Shown here piece after piece: positions 10,080 to 24,643 of a stretch of 64,000 nt of DNA. The notes below the pieces were generated by a model. That model made no database searches and had not been told where the DNA came from. It saw only the letters and a program-made list of their open reading frames with translations. Made by a program: the position numbers and the translations under genes. The DNA comes from Lycorma delicatula (lineage: Eukaryota; Arthropoda; Insecta; Hemiptera; Fulgoridae): positions 320,594,147 through 320,658,146 of the forward strand of contig NC_134455.1 of the NCBI RefSeq assembly GCF_047948215.1. The letters run 5' to 3'. Each line of letters opens with the position of its first letter. Within the stretch, counting starts at the first letter, position 1.

Positions 10080-12311
10080 TAGTTTTTTTCAAATGTATAA
10101 TTTTTTTGTATTGTTTTAATGATATAAAAATAATAATTATTAAATGTTATATCATTAAAACAATTATTGTTTGTAATAATTATCTTTTGTAATATTTTAA
10201 ACGTTAGTGGTATAATTATTTATTTTTACAATGTTAAAAATTAAGGTTTTTAATAATTGTGGGTATTTTTCCTTTTAATTTTGCAGAGTGTTATATGAAT
10301 ACGTTTATAAAAACATTTATTATTCGGGAAAAAATATTTGCAATTAATATTTATACAAATAAGCATGACAGAGAATTTGTTTTGTTTAACATTTAAATAA
10401 ATTTTAGCAATCATCATTCTTTTAAAGTAATATCCACCAGGTTGTTTTAGTGGTACCCAAATTCTCTGATTTTAAACTCAAGTGTTCCAGCATTCAAGCC
10501 GAGTACTCCTTCTATTAAAATACAAACTAAATATTGCTGTTGGTTTTGTTTTGTTTTGTTAGGATGACAAACAGTTAGGATATCCTATAGATATGATTAG
10601 ATGAACATTATCCACTAACATACAAATAACATCACATGTTTTAGTGTTTTGGGCAATTTATAATTATTTATCTCTTTGTAGAATATCAAGGTTGTCGTTT
10701 AATATTAATACACTTGAAAGTATGGTGACTGAAATTACGTTCATTTTATATTTGTGAGCATGTGCGCACATGTGTTAAAAGTACCAACAGTTATTGAAAG
10801 ATTACAATAATTGTGTCATTACTTCGGCTCTAAAACACAAAAGGTACTGTAATAAAAATATAACTGTTTTTCAAAAAAAGATTGTTACATATAAAACAGT
10901 AAGACACTAGGTCAAAAACTCTTATAATTTAGAACTCACTTTAAAAAAAATACTTGTTAAATATATTTGACAGATTGTACATAATGTTTCAGGGTTCCAT
11001 ACAAGAAGCAAAAAAAACATTACAAAAACCTTACCCAACTGATTTCATTAATAATGTAATTAACATATTTATTTTTATAAATAATTTTAATGTAAAAATC
11101 AAATAATTAATGTAATATTTTTTTTTATTATATTATAATTATTGAAAAAATTATAGGTATAAACTACTTTAATTAATTTGTCAGGAAATCAGTTGTTAAT
11201 ATTTTTGTTTATTTCAAGAGATTTTAGAAACATCTAATCTGTCATCAAATTTTAGAGGGTTTGCCGAAAATAGAGTGTGATAATTACTATTTTTTATTGT
11301 TTTAAAGATATTTAAAAAATTATGTCTAAATTACCTGGATTTTGGAAAGTGAATTACTATTTAATAAGATTTATAAAAATTAGCATTAAAAAAGATAACA
11401 TCTAATCTTATTTAACACATATTAAATAAAACTAAAGGAATATAAATATATAGTTTCCATAGAAATAAATTTTTATTTCTAATATAAATTTGTATTGTTG
11501 TTTGTAATTTTAAATAAATTTGAACAATTATCATTTTTTAACATTCTAGAATATCCACCTGGTTGGTATAGTGGTGAAAGTGTCTTTCCAAATCAGCTGA
11601 TTTACAAGTCGACAGTTACAGGGTTCATCCACTAATAAGAGAAGTTTTAAGGTTGGGTTTCAATTAAGCGCAGTTAATATCATCCTCTTTCATCGACATA
11701 AGCAATACTTCAATGGATTGCTGAAGGCAGAACAGGTAAAAGTGAGAAAAACACATTCCAGAATATAGTTATTGAAATTTTAAGTGTCTACAAAATAAAC
11801 TGTTCAAGTTTTTCAAGACATCAATTAAAACTATGATTTATAATTTCCATGCAGTTAATAAAGAATTCATATATTTTTTATGGAAAAGGGTTCCTTTGAA
11901 TTTTATGATTTGTTTTTCCTAATCTGTTTAGTAAATGGTTTCTGCCTTATTATGCAGCTTACTCTGAAAATTTATTAGCAAATAAGACCACTCGAGGGTC
12001 AACTATGATTAATCTTGTGATTACCCTAGAAGAACAGTTGTAGCAATCCTCCCGGTCAAAGCAATGTTTGTCAATAGAGTTCATGATCTGATAGTGGAAT
12101 CAAATTTTTATTGTGTTGTAATATAAAGAAACAGATTGGTACTGGTCTATTAGTTTTATGTTTGCTTCTAGTATGATAGCATTACCTCTTTTTGGGTATG
12201 AAAATCGCTGTAAAATTCATGCTATATATAAAGTAATGATAAAAGTTAAATTATTTGATATTTATTTAAGCTATTGTATTAATCAATTTTAACAAGAATA
12301 ATAAAAAAACC
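10080..12311 (+). repeat. Monomer 6: L-C with S-like leader (2232 bp)
   Basis: Follows an S and starts with the S-type TTTTTTTCAAATG, which makes it one base longer than other L-C monomers. C deletion at 10376/10377. The body is C-lineage (GATGACAAACAG, ACAAAAACCTTACC) but the leader has TTTGCAGAG rather than the TTTGCTGAG of monomers 3, 4, 7, 10 and 13. It is a mosaic of an S-adjacent front and a C body. Confidence 0.95.
11554..11751 (+). mobile_element. SINE copy (monomer 6)
   Basis: Head and body intact, same boxes. Confidence 0.72.
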
Positions 12312-14542
12312 TAGTTTTTTTTAATGTATAATTTTTTTGTATTGTTTTAATGATATAAAAATAATAATTATTAAATGTTATATCATTAAAACAATTATTG
12401 TTTGTAATAATTATCTTTTGTAATATTTTAAACGTTAGTGGTATAATTATTTATTTTTACAATGTTAAAAATTAAGGTTTTTAATAATTGTGGGTATTTT
12501 TCCTTTTAATTTTGCTGAGTGTTATATGAATACGTTTATAAAAACATTTATTATTCGGGAAAAAATATTTGCAATTAATATTTATACAAATAAGCATGAC
12601 AGAGAATTTGTTTTGTTTAACATTTAAATAAATTTTAGCAATCATCATTCTTTTAAAGTAATATCCACCAGGTTGTTTTAGTGGTACCCAAATTCTCTGA
12701 TTTTAAACTCAAGTGTTCCAGCATTCAAGCCGAGTACTCCTTCTATTAAAATACAAACTAAATATTGCTGTTGGTTTTGTTTTGTTTTGTTAGGATGACA
12801 AACAGTTAGGATATCCTATAGATATGATTAGATGAACATTATCCACTAACATACAAATAACATCACATGTTTTAGTGTTTTGGGCAATTTATAATTATTT
12901 ATCTCTTTGTAGAATATCAAGGTTGTCGTTTAATATTAATACACTTGAAAGTATGGTGACTGAAATTACGTTCATTTTATATTTGTGAGCATGTGCGCAC
13001 ATGTGTTAAAAGTACCAACAGTTATTGAAAGATTACAATAATTGTGTCATTACTTCGGCTCTAAAACACAAAAGGTACTGTAATAAAAATATAACTGTTT
13101 TTCAAAAAAAGATTGTTACATATAAAACAGTAAGACACTAGGTCAAAAACTCTTATAATTTAGAACTCACTTTAAAAAAAATACTTGTTAAATATATTTG
13201 ACAGATTGTACATAATGTTTCAGGGTTCCATACAAGAAGCAAAAAAAACATTACAAAAACCTTACCCAACTGATTTCATTAATAATGTAATTAACATATT
13301 TATTTTTATAAATAATTTTAATGTAAAAATCAAATAATTAATGTAATATTTTTTTTTATTATATTATAATTATTGAAAAAATTATAGGTATAAACTACTT
13401 TAATTAATTTGTCAGGAAATCAGTTGTTAATATTTTTGTTTATTTCAAGAGATTTTAGAAACATCTAATCTGTCATCAAATTTTAGAGGGTTTGCCGAAA
13501 ATAGAGTGTGATAATTACTATTTTTTATTGTTTTAAAGATATTTAAAAAATTATGTCTAAATTACCTGGATTTTGGAAAGTGAATTACTATTTAATAAGA
13601 TTTATAAAAATTAGCATTAAAAAAGATAACATCTAATCTTATTTAACACATATTAAATAAAACTAAAGGAATATAAATATATAGTTTCCATAGAAATAAA
13701 TTTTTATTTCTAATATAAATTTGTATTGTTGTTTGTAATTTTAAATAAATTTGAACAATTATCATTTTTTAACATTCTAGAATATCCACCTGGTTGGTAT
13801 AGTGGTGAAAGTGTCTTTCCAAATCAGCTGATTTACAAGTCGACAGTTACAGGGTTCATCCACTAATAAGAGAAGTTTTAAGGTTGGATTTCAATTAAGC
13901 GCAGTTAATATCATCCTCTTTCATCGACATAAGCAATACTTCAATGGATTGCTGAAGGCAGAACAGGTAAAAGTGAGAAAAACACATTCCAGAATATAGT
14001 TATTGAAATTTTAAGTGTCTATAAAATAAACTGTTCAAGTTTTTCAAGACATCAATTAAAACTATGATTTATAATTTCCATGCAGTTAATAAAGAATTCA
14101 TATATTTTTTATGGAAAAGGGTTCCTTTGAATTTTATGATTTGTTTTTCCTAATCTGTTTAGTAAATGGTTTCTGCCTTATTATGCAGCTTACTCTGAAA
14201 ATTTATTAGCAAATAAGACCACTCGAGGGTCAACTATGATTAATCTTGTGATTACCCTAGAAGCACAGTTGTAGCAATCCTCCCGGTCAAAGCAATGTTT
14301 GTCAATAGAGTTCATGATCTGATAGTGGAATCAAATTTTTATTGTGTTGTAATATAAAGAAACAGATTGGTACTGGTCTATTAGTTTTATGTTTGCTTCT
14401 AGTATGATAGCATTACCTTTTTTTGTGTATAAAAATCGCTGTAAAATTCATGCTATATATAAAGAAATGATAAAAGTTAAATTATTTGATATTTATTTCA
14501 ACTATTGTATTAATCAATTTTAACAAGAGTAATAAAAAAACC
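12312..14542 (+). repeat. Monomer 7: L-C with S-like tail (2231 bp)
   Basis: Near twin of monomer 4: C deletion at 12607/12608, GGATTTCAATT, GAAGCACAG and an S-like tail that leads into the next S monomer. Confidence 0.95.
13785..13982 (+). mobile_element. SINE copy (monomer 7)
   Basis: Head and body present; GGATTTCAATT variant. Confidence 0.72.
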
Positions 14543-16223
14543 TAGTTTTTTTCAAATGTATAATTTTTTTGTATTGTTTTAATGATATAAAAATAATAAT
14601 TATTAAATGTTATATCATTAAAACAATTATTGTTTGTAATAATTATCTTTTGTAATATTTTAAACGTTAGTGGTATAATTATTATATTTATAATGTTAAA
14701 AATTAAGGTTTATAATAATTGTGGGTATTTTTCCTTTTAATTTTGCAGAGTGTTATATGAATACGTTTATAAAAACATTTATTATTCGGGAAAAAATATT
14801 TGCAATTAATATTTATACAAATAAGCATGACGGAGAATCTCATCTGACGTTATGAAAATCATTTTATTTGTAACTAGTTAAATATAAATATATAGTATCC
14901 ATGGAAATAAATTTTAAATGAGTATAGTATCCATGGATATAAATTATTAATTTGTTTTGTTTAACATTTAAATAAATTTTAGCAATCATCATTCTTTTAA
15001 AGTAATATCCACCAGGTTGTTTTAGTGGTACCCAAATTCTCTGATTTGTTTTGTTTAACATTTAAATAAATTTTAGCAATCATCATTCTTTTAAAGTAAT
15101 ATCCACCAGGTTGTTTTAGTGGTACCCAAATTCTCTGATTTTAAACTCAAGTGTTCCAGCATTCAAGCCGAGTACTCCTTCTATTAAAATACAATCTAAA
15201 TATTGCTGTTGGTTTTGTTTTGTTTTGTTAGGATGACACACAGTTAGGATATCCTATAGATATGATTAGATGAACATTATCCACTAACATACAAATAACA
15301 TCACATGTTTTAGTGTTTTGGGCAATTTATAATTATTTATCTCTTTGTAGAATATCAAGGTTGTCGTTTAATATTAATACACTTGAAAGTATGGTGACTG
15401 AAATTGCGTTCATTTTATATTTGTGAGCATGTGCGCACATGTGTTAAAAGTACCAACAGTTATTGAAAGATTACAATAATTGTGTCATTACTTCGGCTCT
15501 AAAACACAAAAGGTACTGTAATAAAAATATAACTGTTTTTCAAAAATAAGAGAAGTTTTAAGGTTGGGTTTCAATTAAGCGCAGTTAATATCATCCTCTT
15601 TCATCGACATAAGCAATACTTCAATGGATTGCTGAAGGCAGAACAGGTAAAAGTGAGAAAAAAACATTCCAGAATATAGTTATTGAAATTTTAAGTGTCT
15701 ATAAAATAAACTGTTCAAGTTTTTCAAGATATCAATTAACACTATGATTTATAATTTCCATGCAGTTAATAAAGAATTCATATATTTTTTATGGAAAAGG
15801 GTTCCTTTGAATTTTATGATTTGTTTTTCCTAATCAGTTTAGTAAATGGTTTCTGCCTTATTATGCAGCTTACTCTGAAAATGTATTAGCACATATGACC
15901 ACTCGAGGGTCAACTATGATTAATCTTGTGATTACCCTAGAAGAACAGTTGTGGCAATCCTCCCGGTCAAAGCAATGTTTGTCAATAGAGTTCATGATCT
16001 GATAGTGGAATCAAATTTTTATTGTGTTGTAATATAAAGAAACAGATTGGTACTGGTCTATTAGTTTTATGTTTGCTTCTAGTATGATAGCATTACCTTT
16101 TTTTTGTGTATAAAAATCGCTGTAAAATTCATGCTATATATAAAGAAATGATAAAAGTTAAATTATTTGATATTTATTTCAACTATTGTATTAATCAATT
16201 TTAACAAGAGTAATAAAAAAACC
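14543..16223 (+). repeat. Monomer 8: S with 94-bp duplication (1681 bp)
   Basis: Duplication at 14951-15138; L-block deletion join at 15546/15547; headless SINE body 15547-15664. Shares TACAATCTAAATATTG with monomer 5, so the two S copies are closely related. Confidence 0.95.
14951..15138 (+). repeat. 94-bp tandem duplication (monomer 8)
   Basis: Units 14951-15044 and 15045-15138, same boundaries as in monomer 1. Confidence 0.95.
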
Positions 16224-18477
16224 TAGTTTTTTTCAAATGTATAATTTTTTTGTATTGTTTTAATGATATAAAAATAATAATTATTAAATGTTATATCATT
16301 AAAACAATTATTGTTTGTAATAATTATCTTTTGTAATATTTTAAACGTTAGTGGTATAATTATTTATTTTTACAATGTTAAAAATTAAGGTTTTTAATAA
16401 TTGTGGGTATTTTTCCTTTTAATTTTGCAGAGTGTTATATGAATACGTTTATAAAAACATTTATTATTCGGGAAAAAATATTTGCAATTAATATTTATAC
16501 AAATAAGCATGACAGAGAATCTCATCTGACGTTATGAAAATCATTTTATTTGTAACTAGTTAAATATAAATATATAGTATCCATGGAAATAAAGTAATAT
16601 CCACCAGGTTGTTTTAGTGGTACCCAAATTCTCTGATTTTAAATTCAAGTGTTCCAGCATTCAAGCCGAGTACTCCTTCTATTAAAATACAAACTAAATA
16701 TTGCTGTTGGTTTTGTTCTGTTTTGTTAGGATGACACACAGTTAGGATATCCTATAGATATGATTAGATGAACATTATCCACTAACATACAAATAACATC
16801 ACATGTTTTAGTGTTTTGGGCGATTTATAATTATTTATTTCTTTGTAGAATAACAAGGTTGTCGTTTAATATTAATACACTTGAAAGTATGGTGACTGAA
16901 ATTGCGTTCATTTTATATTTGTGAGCATGTGCGCACATGTGTTAAAAGTACCAACAGTTATTGAAAGATTACAATAATTGTGTCATTACTTCGGCTCTAA
17001 AACACAAAAGGTACTGTAATAAAAATATAACTGTTTTTCAAAAAAAGATTGTTACATATAAAACAGTAAGACACTAGGTCAAAAACTCTTATAATTTAGA
17101 ACTCACTTTAAAAAAAATACTTGTTAAATATATTTGACAGATTGTACACAATGTTTCAGGGTTCCATACAAGAAGCAAAAAAAACATTACAAAAATCTTA
17201 CCCAACTGATTTCATTAATAATGTAATTAACATATTTATTTTTATAAATAATTTTAATGTAAAAATCAAATAATTTATGTAATATTTTTTTTATTATATT
17301 ATAATTATTAAAAAAATTATAGGTATAAACTACTTTAATTAATCTGTCAGGAAATCAGTTGTTAATATTTTTGTTTATTTCAAGAGATTTTAGAAACATC
17401 TAATCTGTCATCAAATTTTAGAGGGTTTGCCGAAAATAGAGTGTGATAATTTTATTTTTTATTGTTTTAAAGATATTTAAAAAAATTATGTCTAAATTAC
17501 CTGGATTTTGGAAAGTGAATTACTATTTAATAAGATTTATAAAAATTAGCATTAAAAAAGATAACATCTAATCTTATTTAACACATATTAAATAAAACTA
17601 AAGGAATATAAATATATAGTTTCCATAGAAATAAATTTTTATTTCTAATATAAATTTGTATTGTTGTTTGTAATTTTAAATAAATTTGAACAATTATCAT
17701 TTTTTAACATTCTAGAATATCCACCTGGTTGGTATAGTGGTGAAAGTGTCTTTCCAAATCAGCTGATTTACAAGTCGACAGTTACAGGGTTCATCCACTA
17801 ATAAGAGAAGTTTTAAGGTTGGGTTTCAATTAAGCGCAGTTAATATCATCCTCTTTCATCGACATAAGCAATACTTCAATGGATTGCTGAAGGCAGAACA
17901 GGTAAAAGTGAGAAAAACACATTCCAGAATATAGTTATTGAAATTTTAAGTGTCTACAAAATAAACTGTTCAAGTTTTTCAAGACATCAATTAAAACTAT
18001 GATTTATAATTTCCATGCAGTTAATAAAGAATTCATATATTTTTTATGGAAAAGGGTTCCTTTGAATTTTATGATTTGTTTTTCCTAATCTGTTTAGTAA
18101 ATGGTTTCTGCCTTATTATGCAGCTTACTCTGAAAATTTATTAGCAAATAAGACCACTCGAGGGTCAACTATGATTAATCTTGTGATTACCCTAGAAGAA
18201 CAGTTGTAGCAATCCTCCCGGTCAAAGCAATGTTTGTCAATAGAGTTCATGATCTGATAGTGGAATCAAATTTTTATTGTGTTGTAATATAAAGAAACAG
18301 ATTGGTACTGGTCTATTAGTTTTATGTTTGCTTCTAGTATGATAGCATTACCTCTTTTTGGGTATGAAAATCGCTGTAAAATTCATGCTATATATAAAGT
18401 AATGATAAAAGTTAAATTATTTGATATTTATTTAAGCTATTGTATTAATCAATTTTAACAAGAATAATAAAAAAACC
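16224..18477 (+). repeat. Monomer 9: L-B (2254 bp)
   Basis: 90-bp head deletion at 16593/16594. Private markers shared only with monomer 12: TTTTGTTCTGTTTTG and TTATTAAAAAAATTATAGG. It also has AGAATAACAAGG, shared with monomers 2 and 12. Confidence 0.95.
17720..17917 (+). mobile_element. SINE copy (monomer 9)
   Basis: Head and body intact. Confidence 0.72.
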
Positions 18478-20708
18478 TAGTTTTTTTTAATGTATAATTT
18501 TTTTGTATTGTTTTAATGATATAAAAATAATAATTATTAAATGTTATATCATTAAAACAATTATTGTTTGTGATAATTATCTTTTGTAATATTTTAGACG
18601 TTAGTGGTATAATTATTTATTTTTACAATGTTAAAAATTAAGGTTTTTAATAATTGTGGGTATTTTTCCTTTTAATTTTGCTGAGTGTTATATGAATACG
18701 TTTATAAAAACATTTATTATTCGGGAAAAAATATTTGCAATTAATATTTATACAAATAAGCATGACAGAGAATTTGTTTTGTTTAACATTTAAATAAATT
18801 TTAGCAATCATCATTCTTTTAAAGTAATATCCACCAGGTTGTTTTAGTGGTACCCAAATTCTCTGATTTTAAACTCAAGTGTTCCAGCATTCAAGCCGAG
18901 TACTCCTTCTATTAAAATACAAACTAAATATTGCTGTTGGTTTTGTTTTGTTTTGTTAGGATGACAAACAGTTAGGATATCCTATAGATATGATTAGATG
19001 AACATTATCCACTAACATACAAATAACATCACATGTTTTAGTGTTTTGGGCAATTTATAATTATTTATCTCTTTGTAGAATATCAAGGTTGTCGTTTAAT
19101 ATTAATACACTTGAAAGTATGGTGACTGAAATTACGTTCATTTTATATTTGTGAGCATGTGCGCACATGTGTTAAAAGTACCAACAGTTATTGAAAGATT
19201 ACAATAATTGTGTCATTACTTCGGCTCTAAAACACAAAAGGTACTGTAATAAAAATATAACTGTTTTTCAAAAAAAGATTGTTACATATAAAACAGTAAG
19301 ACACTAGGTCAAAAACTCTTATAATTTAGAACTCACTTTAAAAAAAATACTTGTTAAATATATTTGACAGATTGTACATAATGTTTCAGGGTTCCATACA
19401 AGAAGCAAAAAAAACATTACAAAAACCTTACCCAACTGATTTCATTAATAATGTAATTAACATATTTATTTTTATAAATAATTTTAATGTAAAAATCAAA
19501 TAATTAATGTAATATTTTTTTTTATTATATTATAATTATTGAAAAAATTATAGGTATAAACTACTTTAATTAATTTGTCAGGAAATCAGTTGTTAATATT
19601 TTTGTTTATTTCAAGAGATTTTAGAAACATCTAATCTGTCATCAAATTTTAGAGGGTTTGCCGAAAATAGAGTGTGATAATTACTATTTTTTATTGTTTT
19701 AAAGATATTTAAAAAATTATGTCTAAATTACCTGGATTTTGGAAAGTGAATTACTATTTAATAAGATTTATAAAAATTAGCATTAAAAAAGATAACATCT
19801 AATCTTATTTAACACATATTAAATAAAACTAAAGGAATATAAATATATAGTTTCCATAGAAATAAATTTTTATTTCTAATATAAATTTGTATTGTTGTTT
19901 GTAATTTTAAATAAATTTGAACAATTATCATTTTTTAACATTCTAGAATATCCACCTGGTTGGTATAGTGGTGAAAGTGTCTTTCCAAATCAGCTGATTT
20001 ACAAGTCGACAGTTACAGGGTTCATCCACTAATAAGAGAAGTTTTAAGGTTGGATTTCAATTAAGCGCAGTTAATATCATCCTCTTTCATCGACATAAGC
20101 AATACTTCAATGGATTGCTGAAGGCAGAACAGGTAAAAGTGAGAAAAACACATTCCAGAATATAGTTATTGAAATTTTAAGTGTCTATAAAATAAACTGT
20201 TCAAGTTTTTCAAGACATCAATTAAAACTATGATTTATAATTTCCATGCAGTTAATAAAGAATTCATATATTTTTTATGGAAAAGGGTTCCTTTGAATTT
20301 TATGATTTGTTTTTCCTAATCTGTTTAGTAAATGGTTTCTGCCTTATTATGCAGCTTACTCTGAAAATTTATTAGCAAATAAGACCACTCGAGGGTCAAC
20401 TATGATTAATCTTGTGATTACCCTAGAAGCACAGTTGTAGCAATCCTCCCGGTCAAAGCAATGTTTGTCAATAGAGTTCATGATCTGATAGTGGAATCAA
20501 ATTTTTATTGTGTTGTAATATAAAGAAACAGATTGGTACTGGTCTATTAGTTTTATGTTTGCTTCTAGTATGATAGCATTACCTTTTTTTGTGTATAAAA
20601 ATCGCTGTAAAATTCATGCTATATATAAAGAAATGATAAAAGTTAAATTATTTGATATTTATTTCAACTATTGTATTAATCAATTTTAACAAGAGTAATA
20701 AAAAAACC
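18478..20708 (+). repeat. Monomer 10: L-C mosaic (2231 bp)
   Basis: C deletion at 18773/18774. The front has TGTGATAATT and TTTTAGACG like monomer 3; the back has GGATTTCAATT, GAAGCACAG and the S-like tail of monomer 4. This is the pattern expected if adjacent monomers 3 and 4 (or equivalents) recombined out of register and lost one unit. Confidence 0.95.
19951..20148 (+). mobile_element. SINE copy (monomer 10)
   Basis: Head and body present; GGATTTCAATT variant. Confidence 0.72.
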
Positions 20709-22389
20709 TAGTTTTTTTCAAATGTATAATTTTTTTGTATTGTTTTAATGATATAAAAATAATAATTATTAAATGTTATATCATTAAAACAATTATTGTT
20801 TGTAATAATTATCTTTTGTAATATTTTAAACGTTAGTGGTATAATTATTATATTTATAATGTTAAAAATTAAGGTTTATAATTATTGTGGGTATTTTTCC
20901 TTTTAATTTTGCAGAGTGTTATATGAATACGTTTATAAAAACATTTATTATTCGGGAAAAAATATTTGCAATTAATATTTATACAAATAAGCATGACGGA
21001 GAATCTCATCTGACGTTATGAAAATCATTTTATTTGTAACTAGTTAAATATAAATATATAGTATCCATGGAAATAAATTTTAAATGAGTATAGTATCCAT
21101 GGATATAAATTATTAATTTGTTTTGTTTAACATTTAAATAAATTTTAGCAATCATCATTCTTTTAAAGTAATATCCACCAGGTTGTTTTAGTGGTACCCA
21201 AATTCTCTGATTTGTTTTGTTTAACATTTAAATAAATTTTAGCAATCATCATTCTTTTAAAGTAATATCCACCAGGTTGTTTTAGTGGTACCCAAATTCT
21301 CTGATTTTAAACTCAAGTGTTCCAGCATTCAAGCCGAGTACTCCTTCTATTAAAATACAAACTAAATATTGCTGTTGGTTTTGTTTTGTTTTGTTAGGAT
21401 GACACACAGTTAGGATATCCTATAGATATGATTAGATGAACATTATCCACTAACATACAAATAACATCACATGTTTTAGTGTTTTGGGCAATTTATAATT
21501 ATTTATCTCTTTGTAGAATATCAAGGTTGTCGTTTAATATTAATACACTTGAAAGTATGGTGACTGAAATTGCGTTCATTTTATATTTGTGAGCATGTGC
21601 GCACATGTGTTAAAAGTACCAACAGTTATTGAAAGATTACAATAATTGTGTCATTACTTCGGCTCTAAAACACAAAAGGTACTGTAATAAAAATATAACT
21701 GTTTTTCAAAAATAAGAGAAGTTTTAAGGTTGGGTTTCAATTAAGCGCAGTTAATATCATCCTCTTTCATCGACATAAGCAATACTTCAATGGATTGCTG
21801 AAGGCAGAACAGGTAAAAGTGAGAAAAAAACATTCCAGAATATAGTTATTGAAATTTTAAGTGTCTATAAAATAAACTGTTCAAGTTTTTCAAGATATCA
21901 ATTAACACTATGATTTATAATTTCCATGCAGTTAATAAAGAATTCATATATTTTTTATGGAAAAGGGTTCCTTTGAATTTTATGATTTGTTTTTCCTAAT
22001 CAGTTTAGTAAATGGTTTCTGCCTTATTATGCAGCTTACTCTGAAAATGTATTAGCACATATGACCACTCGAGGGTCAACTATGATTAATCTTGTGATTA
22101 CCCTAGAAGAACAGTTGTGGCAATCCTCCCGGTCAAAGCAATGTTTGTCAATAGAGTTCATGATCTGATAGTGGAATCAAATTTTTATTGTGTTGTAATA
22201 TAAAGAAACAGATTGGTACTGGTCTATTAGTTTTATGTTTGCTTCTAGTATGATAGCATTACCTTTTTTTTGTGTATAAAAATCGCTGTAAAATTCATGC
22301 TATATATAAAGAAATGATAAAAGTTAAATTATTTGATATTTATTTCAACTATTGTATTAATCAATTTTAACAAGAATAATAAAAAAACC
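20709..22389 (+). repeat. Monomer 11: S with 94-bp duplication (1681 bp)
   Basis: Duplication at 21117-21304; L-block deletion join at 21712/21713; headless SINE body 21713-21830. Small private changes: TATAATTATTGTGGG in the leader, and the end of the tail has AGAATAAT (the L-type state) where other S copies have AGAGTAAT. Confidence 0.95.
21117..21304 (+). repeat. 94-bp tandem duplication (monomer 11)
   Basis: Units 21117-21210 and 21211-21304. This is the last copy of the duplication in the window; no S monomer to the right has it. Confidence 0.95.
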
Positions 22390-24643
22390 TAGTTTTTTTC
22401 AAATGTATAATTTTTTTGTATTGTTTTAATGATATAAAAATAATAATTATTAAATGTTATATCATTAAAACAATTATTGTTTGTAATAATTATCTTTTGT
22501 AATATTTTAAACGTTAGTGGTATAATTATTTATATTTACACTCTTAAAAATTAAGGTTTTTAATAATTGTGGGTATTTTTCCTTTTAATTTTGCAGAGTG
22601 TTATATGAATACGTTTATAAAAACATTTATTATTCGGGAAAAAATATTTGCAATTAATATTTATACAAATAAGCATGACAGAGAATCTCATCTGACGTTA
22701 TGAAAATCATTTTATTTGTAACTAGTTAAATATAAATATATAGTATCCATGGAAATAAAGTAATATCCACCAGGTTGTTTTAGTGGTACCCAAATTCTCT
22801 GATTTTAAATTCAAGTGTTCCAGCATTCAAGCCGAGTACTCCTTCTATTAAAATACAAACTAAATATTGCTGTTGGTTTTGTTCTGTTTTGTTAGGATGA
22901 CACACAGTTAGGATATCCTATAGATATGATTAGATGAACATTATCCACTAACATACAAATAACATCACATGTTTTAGTGTTTTGGGCGATTTATAATTAT
23001 TTATTTCTTTGTAGAATAACAAGGTTGTCGTTTAATATTAATACACTTGAAAGTATGGTGACTGAAATTGCGTTCATTTTATATTTGTGAGCATGTGCGC
23101 ACATGTGTTAAAAGTACCAACAGTTATTGAAAGATTACAATAATTGTGTCATTACTTCGGCTCTAAAACACAAAAGGTACTGTAATAAAAATATAACTGT
23201 TTTTCAAAAAAAGATTGTTACATATAAAACAGTAAGACACTAGGTCAAAAACTCTTATAATTTAGAACTCACTTTAAAAAAAATACTTGTTAAATATATT
23301 TGACAGATTGTACACAATGTTTCAGGGTTCCATACAAGAAGCAAAAAAAACATTACAAAAATCTTACCCAACTGATTTCATTAATAATGTAATTAACATA
23401 TTTATTTTTATAAATAATTTTAATGTAAAAATCAAATAATTTATGTAATATTTTTTTTATTATATTATAATTATTAAAAAAATTATAGGTATAAACTACT
23501 TTAATTAATCTGTCAGGAAATCAGTTGTTAATATTTTTGTTTATTTCAAGAGATTTTAGAAACATCTAATCTGTCATCAAATTTTAGAGGGTTTGCCGAA
23601 AATAGAGTGTGATAATTTTTTTTTTTATTGTTTTAAAGATATTTAAAAAAATTATGTCTAAATTACCTGGATTTTGGAAAGTGAATTACTATTTAATAAG
23701 ATTTATAAAAATTAGCATTAAAAAAGATAACATCTAATCTTATTTAACACATATTAAATAAAACTAAAGGAATATAAATATATAGTTTCCATAGAAATAA
23801 ATTTTTATTTCTAATATAAATTTGTATTGTTGTTTGTAATTTTAAATAAATTTGAACAATTATCATTTTTTAACATTCTAGAATATCCACCTGGTTGGTA
23901 TAGTGGTGAAAGTGTCTTTCCAAATCAGCTGATTTACAAGTCGACAGTTACAGGGTTCATCCACTAATAAGAGAAGTTTTAAGGTTGGGTTTCAATTAAG
24001 CGCAGTTAATATCATCCTCTTTCATCGACATAAGCAATACTTCAATGGATTGCTGAAGGCAGAACAGGTAAAAGTGAGAAAAACACATTCCAGAATATAG
24101 TTATTGAAATTTTAAGTGTCTACAAAATAAACTGTTCAAGTTTTTCAAGACATCAATTAAAACTATGATTTATAATTTCCATGCAGTTAATAAAGAATTC
24201 ATATATTTTTTATGGAAAAGGGTTCCTTTGAATTTTATGATTTGTTTTTCCTAATCTGTTTAGTAAATGGTTTCTGCCTTATTATGCAGCTTACTCTGAA
24301 AATTTATTAGCAAATAAGACCACTCGAGGGTCAACTATGATTAATCTTGTGATTACCCTAGAAGAACAGTTGTAGCAATCCTCCCGGTCAAAGCAATGTT
24401 TGTCAATAGAGTTCATGATCTGATAGTGGAATCAAATTTTTATTGTGTTGTAATATAAAGAAACAGATTGGTACTGGTCTATTAGTTTTATGTTTGCTTC
24501 TAGTATGATAGCATTACCTCTTTTTGGGTATGAAAATCGCTGTAAAATTCATGCTATATATAAAGTAATGATAAAAGTTAAATTATTTGATATTTATTTA
24601 AGCTATTGTATTAATCAATTTTAACAAGAATAATAAAAAAACC
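22390..24643 (+). repeat. Monomer 12: L-B (2254 bp)
   Basis: 90-bp head deletion at 22759/22760. Shares GTTCTG and TTATTAAAAAAATT with monomer 9, but its leader has ACACTCTTAAAAATT, a marker otherwise found in the A and D lineages further right. Confidence 0.95.
23886..24083 (+). mobile_element. SINE copy (monomer 12)
   Basis: Head and body intact. Confidence 0.72.

Larger units (their letters stand above)
8399..14542 (+). repeat. HOR copy: S(dup94) / L-C / L-C
   Basis: Trimer of 6144 bp. The middle monomer has a C-type head (113-bp deletion) where other trimers have a B-type head (90-bp deletion), which accounts for the ~22-bp difference from the 6166-bp trimers. The third monomer carries the same GGATTTCAATT and GAAGCACAG markers as the monomer at 6168. 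Confidence 0.85.
14543..20708 (+). repeat. HOR copy: S(dup94) / L-B / L-C
   Basis: Trimer of 6166 bp. Its S and L-B monomers match those of the next trimer in length and in private markers, for example GTTCTG interrupting the TTTTG tract near 16717 and ATTATTAAAAAAATT in place of ATTATTGAAAAAATT near 17305. The two trimers are recent duplicates of each other. Confidence 0.9.
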
